Positions 26,714 to 35,900 of a stretch of DNA of 64,000 nt are shown here, piece by piece. The notes beneath the pieces are model-generated. The model saw only the letters and a list, made by a program, of their open reading frames with translations, was not told where the DNA came from and searched no databases. Where the stretch lies: contig NZ_CP017057.1 in NCBI RefSeq assembly GCF_001719165.1, forward strand, positions 806,001 to 870,000. The letters are read 5' to 3'. A program made the position numbers and the translations under genes. This DNA comes from Erythrobacter litoralis. Its GTDB lineage: Bacteria; Pseudomonadota; Alphaproteobacteria; Sphingomonadales; Sphingomonadaceae. How positions within the stretch are numbered: position 1 is the first letter of the stretch; each line of letters starts with the position of its first letter.

Positions 26714-27369
26714 TTCGCTCCCGCCCGCTCCGCCTTCAAGCGCACCGCCAGCACCGCCGCCTGCGTCCGGTCGGCAACGCCGAGCTTGCCGATCAGGCGC
26801 TCGACATGGACCTTGACCGTCGCCGGGCTGATGCCGAGCTGGCGCGCGATTTCCTTGTTGGTGAGACCTTCGGCCACCAGCTCCACGACTTCCCGCTCGC
26901 GCTTCGTCAGAATCTGTTCGAGATCGTTAGACAAGCTCTGGCGGGTCGCAGGCGCAACGCGAAGCGCCGCGTTGACAAGCTCCAGCGGTAGCGCCGACTG
27001 GCCAGCGAGCACCTGTTCGATCGCGGCGCACAGGTCGTCGATCGCGGTATCCTTGAGCACATAGCCTGCCGCGCCCGCGCCGAGCGCCTCGCGGACATAG
27101 CCCGGCATGTCGTGAAGCGACAGCATCAGCACCCTGACCGGCAGGTCGAGCGCGGCGATTTGCCGGGTTGCCTCGAGCCCGTCGATGCCTTCGCCAAGGC
27201 GCACGTCCATCAGCACCACTTCGGGCGCGAGATCGCGCGCGAGTTCGACCGCCTGCTCGCCGGTTCCGGCGAGGCCGACCACTTCGTAGCCTTTGCCGGC
27301 CAGCAAGGCGCCGAGGCCTTCGCGGGCGAGCTGGTGGTCGTCCACGATCAGGACCCGCGCGCCGCTCAT
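26710..27369 (-). CDS. NarL/LuxR-family response regulator
   Basis: A 219-residue two-domain regulator: a receiver with VLIVDDHQLAREG and the phosphoacceptor in VVLMDVRLGEGIDG, and a LuxR-type DNA-binding domain with LTKREREVVELVAEGLTNKEIA followed by the recognition helix ISPATVKVHVERL. Its start overlaps the stop of the HisKA_3 kinase upstream (ATGA), so the two are a cognate pair. It overlaps the CHASE3 kinase downstream as well. Confidence 0.94.
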   Translation of the reverse strand: MSGARVLIVDDHQLAREGLGALLAGKGYEVVGLAGTGEQAVELARDLAPEVVLMDVRLGEGIDGLEATRQIAALDLPVRVLMLSLHDMPGYVREALGAGAAGYVLKDTAIDDLCAAIEQVLAGQSALPLELVNAALRVAPATRQSLSNDLEQILTKREREVVELVAEGLTNKEIARQLGISPATVKVHVERLIGKLGVADRTQAAVLAVRLKAERAGAK

Positions 27370-28454
27370 CCGGGGGCTCCGCGAGGCAGGCGGGCTTCTA
27401 CCGATACCCCGTGCCCCGCCTCGCCGCGCCAGTCGACCGTGCCGCCGAGCGCCGCCATCCTCTCGCGCATCACATCGATGCCGACATTGTGCCCGGAAAA
27501 GGCGCCGTGATCGCGCGTTGCGCTAGAAGGCCCGCGCCCTTGGTCCGCGATCCTGAGGACCACCGGATCATCGCCCAGCCGTGCCTCGATCGTCACCCGG
27601 CACGGCCCGCCGGCGTGCTTGTGGATGTTGGAAACGGCCTCCTGCGCGACCCGGAACAAGGCCGTTTCGGTGAGGGGGCCAAGCCGCGCGTCCGCGTCGC
27701 CGAGGGCCAGGCGGACCTCGAACCCCTCCTGCTCCAGCCCGTCGCCCAGCGATTGCAGCGCGGCGGCAAGGCCGAGATCGTCGAGCAGCGTCGGGCGCAG
27801 GCCCGCGATCACCCGGCGCAGCTCGGCCACAAGGCTTCGCGCGATCTCCTTGGGGGCAGGACCGGCGGCGAGGCCTGCGCTCTCGGCCCGCTCGAGCAGG
27901 CGCACCAGCGCGGTTGCGGTCTGGGCGACGCCGTCGTGCAGTTCATGGCTCACCCGGCGGCGTTCCTCCTCCTGCGCGGTGAAAACCTTCTCGAGCAGCA
28001 GGGCGAGGCGCCGCTCGCGTTCCTGCAAAGCGCGGAGCAATTCGGCCCTTTCGCGCTCGCGCTCGATCCGGTCGATGGTCGAGCCCATCATTTCGAGCTG
28101 CATCCGAAAGGCCTCGCGGTCCTCTGGATCGGGTATCGCCTCAAGCCCGTCGAGGCCGGGTATCGCCAGCTTCGCGATCACCGCGCCGCCCGGTCCCGGA
28201 GCCCTGATCGCGATGCCCTCGGCATTGTCGGCGGACATTACGAAGGCGGACCCGCTGCCGGTAAACCAGGCCAAGCGCTCGGCGCAGCGCTGGATGACCG
28301 CTTCGAGCGAAGCGGTGTCCGCCTCGGCCAGTTCGCGGCCGGATGCGGAAAGCAGTCGCAGCCGAGCGGCGCGCGCCTCGGCAGCGCGATAGAGTTCCCG
28401 CAGTTCGGCGATCGTCTCGCCATCGGATGCAAGCGCGAAGGGGCGGTTGGACAT
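27366..28454 (-). CDS. HisKA_3-type cytoplasmic sensor kinase
   Basis: A 362-residue kinase of the NarX/DegS class. The N-terminal region (about residues 35-160) is GAF-like, then a coiled coil with alternating E and R, then the H box EEERRRVSHELHDGVAQT, the LRPTLLDDLGLAAAL motif and an ATPase domain (VSNIHKHAGGPC, DQGRG, GWRG-type end). No transmembrane segment is seen, so it should sense a cytoplasmic signal. The ATG at 28454 starts the recognisable protein. First gene of the four-gene operon, coupled to the LuxR regulator. Confidence 0.92.
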   Translation of the reverse strand: MSNRPFALASDGETIAELRELYRAAEARAARLRLLSASGRELAEADTASLEAVIQRCAERLAWFTGSGSAFVMSADNAEGIAIRAPGPGGAVIAKLAIPGLDGLEAIPDPEDREAFRMQLEMMGSTIDRIERERERAELLRALQERERRLALLLEKVFTAQEEERRRVSHELHDGVAQTATALVRLLERAESAGLAAGPAPKEIARSLVAELRRVIAGLRPTLLDDLGLAAALQSLGDGLEQEGFEVRLALGDADARLGPLTETALFRVAQEAVSNIHKHAGGPCRVTIEARLGDDPVVLRIADQGRGPSSATRDHGAFSGHNVGIDVMRERMAALGGTVDWRGEAGHGVSVEARLPRGAPG

Positions 28455-28649
28455 GGCCGCTAGATTAGAGCCTTCCCGGCAAAGCGCATAGGCCATTCGG
28501 CCTAGGCTGGAAGGCTCGCCGCATGGCCGATTTGCGGGCGTCCGACAGTCCATATCTCTCCACCGCGCGCTGCGACGCAAGACCCCGCTCTAACCGGGTG
28601 GCCCCGCTGCCGGGCGCAAATGAACACACGTGCAGATGGAGAAACTGCC

Positions 28650-29252
28650 ATGAAGACGACATCCCTTGTCATCGCCGCCGCCAGCGCCGCGCTGGTCGCC
28701 TGCACGCCGGGCTATGCCCAGGCGGCGACCGCTCCCATCGGTGCGGGCACCAACATGCAGCCGACCGAGGAACAGCTCGAATGCATCACCGAGAAAGAGG
28801 TCATCGCCCGCCAGGAACAGTGGGGCGCCGGCATCGTGAAGATCGGCAAGGTCTTTCAGGATGGCGGCGACTACCGCGCCGCTGCGGCCGATCACATCGA
28901 TGAATTCTACGCCTATGATCTCAGCCTCGTCCTGTTCAAGCCAACGCTGGCGGCAGTCGAGCAGTTCCGCCCCAGCTTCGACGGCGCGCTTTCCTATTTC
29001 GTGGGCGGCAACGAATCCTTCCCCGAGGACAAGGGCTTCGCGATCAAGCCGTGGAGCAAGGTCCGCTGGCAGAACACCGGGATCATGAACAATGTCTGTC
29101 ACATGGCGGTCGCGATGGGGAACTACTACTTCACCCCGGCTGCCGGCGGTGCGGAAACCAAGGTCGAATACACGATCGGCTACATCCGCGACGAAGAGGG
29201 CAAGCTGAAGATGGCGGTCCACAGCTCGACCATTCCCTACAGCGGCGGCTGA
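28650..29252 (+). CDS. Exported NTF2/SnoaL-like protein
   Basis: A 200-residue protein with a signal peptide (LVIAAASAALVACTPGYAQA; the cysteine also gives a weak lipobox). The body has the helix-then-sheet pattern of NTF2-like domains: WGAGIVKIGKVFQDGGDYRAAAADHIDEFYAYD, then VEYTIGYIRDEEGKLKMAVHSSTIPY. Homologues are sometimes labelled phosphoribosyl-AMP cyclohydrolase, but no such motifs are present, so I do not use that name. The role is unknown. It is followed after 95 bases by a DUF2490 gene. Confidence 0.75.
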   Translation: MKTTSLVIAAASAALVACTPGYAQAATAPIGAGTNMQPTEEQLECITEKEVIARQEQWGAGIVKIGKVFQDGGDYRAAAADHIDEFYAYDLSLVLFKPTLAAVEQFRPSFDGALSYFVGGNESFPEDKGFAIKPWSKVRWQNTGIMNNVCHMAVAMGNYYFTPAAGGAETKVEYTIGYIRDEEGKLKMAVHSSTIPYSGG

Positions 29253-29347
29253 GCCCGCATCCGGCCCGCCGGTCCTGCGCGCATGGCCTGGACCGGCGGA
29301 GCCACTTCAGCCCCCTCCCGCCCTCTATATGTCGGAGCAGCCGCCCC

Positions 29348-30031
29348 ATGGCCCGCCCCTCGTTCCTCCCCCCGGCCATCGCGCTTTGCGCAGCCACTCT
29401 CGCCGCCTCGCCCGCCGCCGCGACCGAGGACGACTTCAACATCTGGACTGGCCAGTTCATCGTGATCGACGTGGACGAGGACGGCGACTGGTTCGTGCGC
29501 GGCGAGGCGCAGGAGCGTTTCACCAACGATGCGGACCGCCTGGGCCAGCTGCTGTTGCGCATGCTGGTGGGCTACCGCCTCAATGAGGACGTCAGCATCG
29601 GCGGGGGTTACGCCTACATCCTGACCGACCCTGTCGGCCCGGTCGAAGTCAACGAGCACCGCTACTACCAGGAATTGAACATGAGGCTGATCGATCGCGA
29701 CGGCATCACCCTCGACAGTCGCACCCGACTAGAACAGCGCACCTTCGAAGAAGGCGAGGGAACCTCGTGGCGGCTTCGCAATTTCGTCCAGCTGCGCGTG
29801 CCGATCAGCGAGAACACCAAGTTCGTTGCCTATACCGAGCCATTCATCGAGCTGAACGACACCGACTTTCAACGCGGCGGGTTGAGCATTTGGCGAAACT
29901 TTGCCGGGGTCTCGATCCCGCTTGCCAAGGGGATCGAGGTGGTGCCGGGCTATCTCAACCAGACCGTGTTTCGCGAAGGCGAAAACCGGATGGACCACGT
30001 CGCGAACGTGAACGTGTTCATGTCGTTCTGA
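29348..30031 (+). CDS. DUF2490 outer-membrane-type beta-barrel protein
   Basis: A 227-residue protein with a signal peptide (AIALCAATLAASPAAA) and repeated amphipathic strands ending in a phenylalanine (NVFMSF), as expected of an outer-membrane barrel. Family blocks include GQFIVIDVDEDGDWFVRGEAQERF, LLLRMLVGYRLNEDVSIGGGYAYI and NEHRYYQELNMR. DUF2490 proteins have no firmly known function. It stands on the plus strand as the last intact gene before the mobile-element region. Confidence 0.85.
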   Translation: MARPSFLPPAIALCAATLAASPAAATEDDFNIWTGQFIVIDVDEDGDWFVRGEAQERFTNDADRLGQLLLRMLVGYRLNEDVSIGGGYAYILTDPVGPVEVNEHRYYQELNMRLIDRDGITLDSRTRLEQRTFEEGEGTSWRLRNFVQLRVPISENTKFVAYTEPFIELNDTDFQRGGLSIWRNFAGVSIPLAKGIEVVPGYLNQTVFREGENRMDHVANVNVFMSF

Positions 30032-30590
30032 TCGGTGCTCACCTCATCGCAAGACCACCTTTTCGTCATCGCAGCTCCACGCCCTGACCGCGCCCCTGAT
30101 TTTCGCGACCTTGAACACCTTCGTCGCAAGGCTCAGTCCGAGGTTTTGCCAGGAGTCGATCGGAGAAGGGCGGCTGGTGGCGCTATCATGACAGAAGCTG
30201 CGGTGCTTTTTTCGCGGACAAGCATGGAGGCGCTTCTGAGGTCGATAGAAATTCGTGCCGATTTCGGGGGTAGGGGGCGGGGTAAAGTTCCCTGATTGGC
30301 TAAAACTTCATGTTGGATATCAGATCGGTGTGGGGCTATTCGCATTCCCTCCTGCTCCGCCACCTAGTCTGAGTTTTTCTGCAGATCTGCGGCGGGTCCG
30401 CCTCAGGCCCGCAATTCCGCGGCGTTTCGCGACGCTCCGCGGTGTCAGAGATTTCGCAACTCGCCCATACGTAGCCGGATTGGGCGGAATTCTCTGGAGG
30501 CTATTTTCGCCACACCGGACTTGGCGCCTAGCCGCAACGAGAAAGGTCAACGCGTCGCGCTGCGCTCTTGGGATCGCTGAACTTAGCCGA
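30032..30590. other. Gene-free stretch with the tRNA 3'-end copy
   Basis: About 560 bases without a credible ORF. It includes the 17-base copy of the tRNA-Ser 3' end (30346-30362) and, on its right, the tail beyond the recombinase pseudogene. The base composition is more mixed than in flanking genes. Nothing else is recognised. Confidence 0.6.
30346..30362 (+). repeat. att-like direct repeat, copy 2
   Basis: An exact 17-base copy of the tRNA-Ser(GGA) 3' end, including CCA, in the same orientation as the tRNA. It lies about 230 bases from the end of the recombinase pseudogene. It could be the far end of an element inserted at the tRNA, or a scar of an earlier one. Confidence 0.6.
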
Positions 30591-31038
30591 TCAAGTGAGG
30601 CCCAAGAGCCTCGCTTGTTCGTTCCAAGACCCCGGGAGGAGATTGGCCGTTGTCAGGGCCGTGCCGTTCAGGGCGGTTGGCTGCGTTCCAGCGATAACGC
30701 GATCGACAATCTCCGGCGACAAGAAGGCGAGCCTGACGACCCTGCTGATCCAAGAGTCGTTGATGACTTGCTCGCGGGCGAGGGCGGCGATCGTTGTTTC
30801 CCGTCAGAAAGGCGTTCCCACCACTTGCGTGCTTGCACGAGCAATTCGACCAGCGATCGATCGATCTCGTCGTGAACGCTTGTACCGCCGGGTTCCACGA
30901 GCCGCATGGCCATGCCCGTTCGCTTCAGACGAACCTTGCAGTCGAGCGTAAGCTGTGCCTCGTTATGTTCGCTCAGAGGGTCAGAGAGAACTCGGCGCAG
31001 TTGGTCGGCCGCGACCGTCAGTGCAATCCCCTCGGTAC

Positions 31039-31040
31039 TA
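31039..31040. repeat. Target-site duplication TA, left
   Basis: TA directly precedes the IS left end at 31041. The matching TA is at 31875-31876. Removing the element and one TA restores the recombinase frame (LESATVSTEGIALT). Confidence 0.8.
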
Positions 31041-31874
31041 GGTTCTGAACTCATAGATCTTGCGTATTTTGGGAGAGGCTGATTCAAGGTTTGCGGAAGG
31101 AGCCTTGGAGATGGCGCGTTTTGATTTGTCGGATGCCGAATGGGCGATCATCGAGCCTTTGTTGCCGAACCGTCCGCGCGGTGTGGCGCGAGTGGATGAC
31201 CGGCGAGTGCTCAATGGGATCTTCTATGTGCTGCGAACCGGATCGCCGTGGCGCGATCTGCCCGAGCGCTACGGTCCGCACACCACGGTCTACAATCGTT
31301 TCAACCGGTGGGCGAAAGCGGGCGTGTGGCTGCGTGTATTCGAGGCGCTTGCGGCGCGAAGTCCGCGTTCGATGGCTTTGATCGACAGTTCGATCATCCA
31401 CGCGCATCAACACGCCGCGGGGGCAAAAAAGGGGGTCCGGATAACGCCATCGGTCGCTCTCGTGGCGGATTGAGCACCAAGATCAATGCGGTCGTCGACG
31501 AGCGCGGACTGCCCGTTCGCCTGATCCTCTCTCCCGGTCAGCAGCATGACAGTCGTGCAGCAGGTGCCTTGCTCGCCGATCTTAGCCCAGGTGCCGTTGT
31601 GATCGGGGATCGCGCGTACGACAGCAATGCCCTGCTCACGCTGGTCGCAGATGCCGGAGGGCAAACTTGCACTCCGACGCCCCGCTATCGCAAACAGCAG
31701 CGCGTGATCGACGTCGAGCTCTATCGTCAGCGCAATCCAGTCGAGCGCTTCTTCAATAAGCTCAAGCACTTCCGCCGCATCGCCGCTCGATACGACAAAC
31801 TCGCTAGCAACTTCCTCGCAGCCGTGGCTCTCGCAGCCATCCGGCTCTGGACCAGAAATTATGAGTCCACGACC
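31041..31874 (+). mobile_element. IS5-family insertion sequence (IS427-like), 834 bp
   Basis: The ends are GGTTCTGAACTCATA (31041-31055) and, inverted, GGTCGTGGACTCATA (31874-31860): 12 of 15 bases match. TA duplications flank it. It carries two overlapping transposase frames joined by a -1 slippery site, the standard design of this IS5 subgroup. No damage is seen, so it may be active. It interrupts the recombinase pseudogene cleanly. Confidence 0.85.
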
Positions 31875-31877
31875 TAA
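31111..31877 (+). CDS. IS5-family DDE transposase, OrfAB by -1 frameshift
   Basis: OrfA begins at ATG 31111 behind GGAAGGAG (MARFDLSDAEWAIIEPLLP) and reaches 31473. Ribosomes slipping back one base at A AAA AAG (31425-31431) would enter OrfB (GPDNAIGRSRGGLSTKINAV) and end at 31877. DDE residues are in MALIDSSIIHAH, VIGDRAYDSNAL and NPVERFFNKLKHFRRIA. The final TAA stop uses the duplicated TA plus the next A, so it is completed only by the insertion site. Confidence 0.88.
31425..31431 (+). promoter_or_regulatory. Programmed -1 frameshift site of the IS transposase
   Basis: The heptamer AAAAAAG lies exactly in the register A AAA AAG relative to OrfA and is followed by a G run. The -1 frame continues as the second half of the transposase, so slippage here yields the full-length enzyme. 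Confidence 0.7.
31875..31876. repeat. Target-site duplication TA, right
   Basis: The second copy of the 2-base target TA, directly after the IS right end at 31874. It also forms the first two bases of the transposase stop codon TAA. Confidence 0.8.
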
Positions 31878-32902
31878 CCGTTGCAGACTCCAGTATGTCG
31901 CGAACGAGTTCCCTGTCTCGTGACCGCAACCGCTTTGCTAGAGCACTTGCTTGAGCGCGCGCTCCTTCGATGGTGGATCGGTCGAGATCTGCTCCGAGCA
32001 AGGTTAGCAACGATAGCGGATCGTCGAGCGCGTCAGTCAGGCGCCCGACCACCGCCGCCTCGAGCTCTCGGGCTGGGATGCGGATGCGATCTGTTGCGGT
32101 GTCAGCCGACTCCCGCTCGCGAGCGACGTAGTAGCGATAGCGAACCTTGCTCTTGCAGGCGTTGCTGGCTACCGGGGGTTCGCTGTGTTCGTCGAACACC
32201 TCGCCGGCGAGCAGGCTTTGCGCCTTGATCGTGGGTGTCCGCTGCCCACCCTGCCGGTTGGCGGCGAGCTGCTCCTGCACCTTCGCCCAGAGGTCAGGCT
32301 CGATGATTGCTTAGGTGGCCATCATACGTCTGCCCCTCGTGATGGATCACGCCGATGTAAATCGGGTTGGAGAGGATCTTGTAGATCTGTCCGCGGGTGA
32401 ACGGGACGCCGCCCATCTTGCGCCCGGTCGCGGTAAAAAACGCTCCGGGACCTTCACTCCATCATCGTTCAGCTGCTCTTTGAGCAGCCGGACGTTGCCG
32501 ATCCTGCAATAGACCCGGAAGAGATCGCGTATGAGCGCGGCGTGCTCCTCCACTATGGTGAGCGTCCGGCCGAAGGCCTCGTAGCCGAGCGGGACGATGC
32601 CGCCCATCCACATGCCCTTGGCCTTGGAGGCGGCGATCTTATCGCGGATCCGTTCGGCGGTGACCTCTCGCTCGAACTGCGCGAAGCTCAGCAGCATGTT
32701 GAGCGTGAGGCGCCCCATCGAGTTGGCGGTGTTGAAGACGTTGCTGGCTGTCGTGAAAGGCGCCTGCATCGGCCGAGAACCGGGCCGGGTCGAAACCGAC
32801 ATCGTAGCGCGAAATCCAGCGCCCGCAGCGGTAGAACGCGATGTTCTCGACGGCCTTGGCCTCGATCGGTGCGGATACCTGATGGAAGAGCATTGATGAA
32901 CG

Positions 32903-32922
32903 AAAAGGCGGCCACACCCGCC
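32903..32922 (-). terminator. Terminator of the pcs-mcr operon
   Basis: On the minus strand GGCGG (32922-32918) and CCGCC (32911-32907) form a short GC stem with a 6-base loop and are followed by TTTT (32906-32903). It starts eight bases after the mcr stop codon. Confidence 0.6.
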
Positions 32923-32929
32923 TGCGCCA

Positions 32930-35900
32930 TCACACCGTCATCGAAGTCCCCCGATAGATGCGCGCACGATAGCGCGAATCCTGCGCATCGGGCAGCGGCG
33001 CGCCGACCAACAGGACCGCGCGGGTGAAGCGCTTCAACTCCTCGGCGTGCTCCTCCTCGTCGCGCGGTTCCTCGCTGCGGACCCTGCGGGTGAGGTTGAT
33101 CTGGTTGACGGGCACGTCGTGGACCAGCCGCTCGTTCTCGACCGCGACCGTGGCGGTAAAGGCGTGGAGGCTGGTCTTGACGAAATTGGCGAGCGCGAAG
33201 CCGGCCCCGTCGCTGCCATAGGGTACGTCGGGCGAGACCAGCACGAGCTGGCAGTGATCGTAGAGCGAGGCCTTGCGCGCGACCCGGTAATGCCGGGTGA
33301 CCTGGTCCTCGACCATCTTGGCGAATTGCTTTGTCGGCAGGACCTTCCCGCCATCGAGCAGCGTTTCGGGCAGCGGTTCGGGCGGCATGGAGACGATCGT
33401 GGTCGGCCGGCCCCAGCGGCCGAGCGCCTCGTCCATCGCCTGTTCGATCGCATCGCCCGCAACGAGCACGTGAAGCGCGTCGTCACCGATCCCCCCGGGA
33501 AGCAGTTCGCGCACCGCTTTCTCGCGCGCAGCATTGCCGGTGATCAGGACGACATGGGCGACCTTGCAATCCTCGACCATGACCCGGATCGTCTCCGCGA
33601 CATAATCGGCAAGATGTCCACCCATGATCCACACGGTCTTGCCCGCCATCTTCTCGATCCGGTCGGGCTTGGGGCTGCCGAACATTTCGCGCTCGGTGTT
33701 GGAACGTTCGACGCGCAGGCCGCCCGATGGCATGAAGGTTTCTCCCGACACCGCGCGGTCGGCGAGGAAGAAGACGGTCGCCTGGGCGACTTCCGCTTCG
33801 GTCGGCATGGCGCCGAGATGCAGCTGTGAAATCACCCCCTTGCCGACGCCATCGGCGACCTTGTCGACCTGAGCGGCGGGCAGGAATGGTTTGTCCTCTG
33901 GCGGGACCAGCTTCAGCCAGGTCGCACCGCCCGGCTCGCAATATTGCGTCCATTCGTTCGAACCGATCAGCAGACCGCCCAGTTGCAGGCGCACCAGCAG
34001 GCGCTGCGCCATGCCTTCGGTCAGAAGATACTGGTCCCAGGTGCACACCCCGTCGCCCTGCGCGGCGAAATCGAGCGCGAGCTTGCGCAGCGTTTCGGGC
34101 GCCTCGGCATCGTGGGAAAGCGTGGCCGTTGAATTGCGCGACAGCCGCGTGAGGATCTTCTCCGCCTCGGCGCCGCCGCGGATCGCCTCGATCACCGCTT
34201 CATAGACCGCGTTCAACCGCTTGTTCTCGAGGATCAGCTTCGCCCGCCGCTGGAACAGCCCGGGCTTGCCGCCCGTGCCCGACAGGCGATCGCCATCGAC
34301 CGGGCCGGGGGCGATGGCGTTGAATTGCACCTCGGGGCCGAGATAGGCCGAGAAATTCTCGACCATGGCGCGCTGTCCCGCTTTCGACAGGCCATAATCG
34401 GCGCGGTTGGGATAGGCGACCGCGAGGAATTTCTCGCCGCCGAAATAGGAGGAGACATTGAGGACGTAGCCCGATCCCTGCTCCTTCATCAGTGGGACGA
34501 CCCGGCTCATGAGATGGTAGTTCGAGATGAGGTTGGCATCGAGCGTGAAGCGCCACGCCTCGGGCTCCATGTCGACGACCATGTCCTCCGCGCCCGCAAC
34601 GCCGGCATTGTTGATGAGGTAGTCGATCCGCCCGAATTCCTCGAGCGTAGCATCGATCGCCTTGTCGAGGCTGGCAAAGTCGCTGACGTCGACATCGGCC
34701 ATGATCTTCACGCGCCGCTCGACTCCGGCAAAACCGATGTCCTGCAATTCGCCCACGATCCGCTCGCGCGCGGCGACGAGCTCGCTTTCGCGCCTTGCGA
34801 CCATCATCACCTTCGCGCCCGCCAGTGCCAGCAGGCGCGCGACCTGCCCGCCGATCCCGGCGGAGCCCCCGGTGATGAAGGCAACCTTGCCGAGATGCAG
34901 CCCGGTGATGTTCTCGGCAAAGCCGACCATCGCCTTCCTTGCACCCGTTTCCTCGGCGATAGAGGCGGGCAGTTTCAGGTCGATCTCGGCAATGCGCTGT
35001 TCGCGGAACAGGACGCGGGTGGCGTGGCCTGCGGCAAAGCGGATGTTCTCGCCTTCCGCATTGGTGTGGCGCACGATCTGGTTCGACCACACTGCGTGGC
35101 CCGTTTCTGCGTTGTCGGCCTGCACGCGCTCCTCGTTGCGCCAGATGCGGATCAGCTGGGTGATCCCGGCCGAAAGCACGTTGGCGAAGCAATTGCCCGC
35201 CCCGTCGCCCGGATTGGTCATGAAGACGCAGCGCGGCGGGGAAGGCAGGTCATCGTGCGCGCGCCAGTAACGTGCAAGGCTGCGCGCAGTCGCAATGGCG
35301 CCGACCAGCTCGGTCTCCATGAAGTTGTCGACCGTTCTGTCTTCCGCGCCGAGCAGCGGGCCGGAGAAATGGCCTGCGGGCTTCACCGGCAGCACGATCG
35401 CACCGGTGATCGGCCCGCCCGCATCGCGTTCGAATTCGGCGAGCGCTTCTTCCATCGCTTGCGGTTCGGATCGCGCGAAACGGGTGACGGTAAGCTCTTC
35501 GCCTATAGCCTGAGCTTTCAGCCGCGCTTTCGCCTGCGCGACATCGGCATTGCGCGCCAGGCCCAGCCTAACCCTCGCGCCTGCGCCGATCAGCACCTTG
35601 GCGCTTTCGAGCGCTTCGCCCCAATCCTCGCCCGCGACCACGAAAATCGCGAGCCCCGCGCCGTCGAGCGACCGCATCGAGGGACGGGTCATGTAGGTCG
35701 ATGAGGAATTGCGGGTGGCCGAAAGGCCGTGGGTCACGTCGATTTCCTCGCCGGTGATGCCGCCCGCTTCCTCGCTGGCGAGGAACAGGCAGGCGCCCGC
35801 GATGTCGGCGGGGGCGGGCAGCGGCTTGCCGTCGAGCTTGCCGTTCACCGGCCGGGTCAGCGCCATGCGTCCGGTGAAATAGTCGGCGGTCGTGTTCTCC

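Larger units (their letters stand above)
30591..32765 (-). pseudogene. Large serine recombinase, truncated, frameshifted and IS-disrupted
   Basis: Minus-strand remnants join into a sphingomonad-type large serine recombinase. From 32760 downward: NTANSMGRLTLNMLLSFAQF and FEREVTAERIRDKIAASK; after a shift in an A6 run at 32434-32439, MGGVPFTRGQIYKILSNPIY; after another near 32310, AIIEPDLWAKVQEQLAANR and a zinc-ribbon-like RYRYYVARE; then the IS insertion; then STEGIALTVAADQLRR; after a one-base loss near 30797, DSWISRVVRLAFLSPEIVD to the TGA at 30591. The catalytic N-terminus is missing. It cannot make a working enzyme. Confidence 0.85.

Noticed and set aside
24752..27064. A 770-codon open frame on the plus strand opposite the CHASE3 kinase
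   Set aside because: It is the antisense shadow of a well-recognised kinase, with Arg/Ala/Asp-rich composition and no family match. Long antisense frames are expected at this GC content.
28650..29252. Phosphoribosyl-AMP cyclohydrolase
   Set aside because: Some homologues carry this label, but the protein is exported and has none of the HisI metal-binding motifs.
24046..30345. Calling the whole stretch a confirmed genomic island
   Set aside because: Only the 17-base repeat supports it. The genes have ordinary composition, and no integrase lies inside the repeats.
32766..32929. N-terminal catalytic domain of the recombinase
   Set aside because: The frames here (such as AKAVENIAFYRCGRWISRYD) do not resemble a resolvase catalytic domain; the origin of this stretch is unknown.
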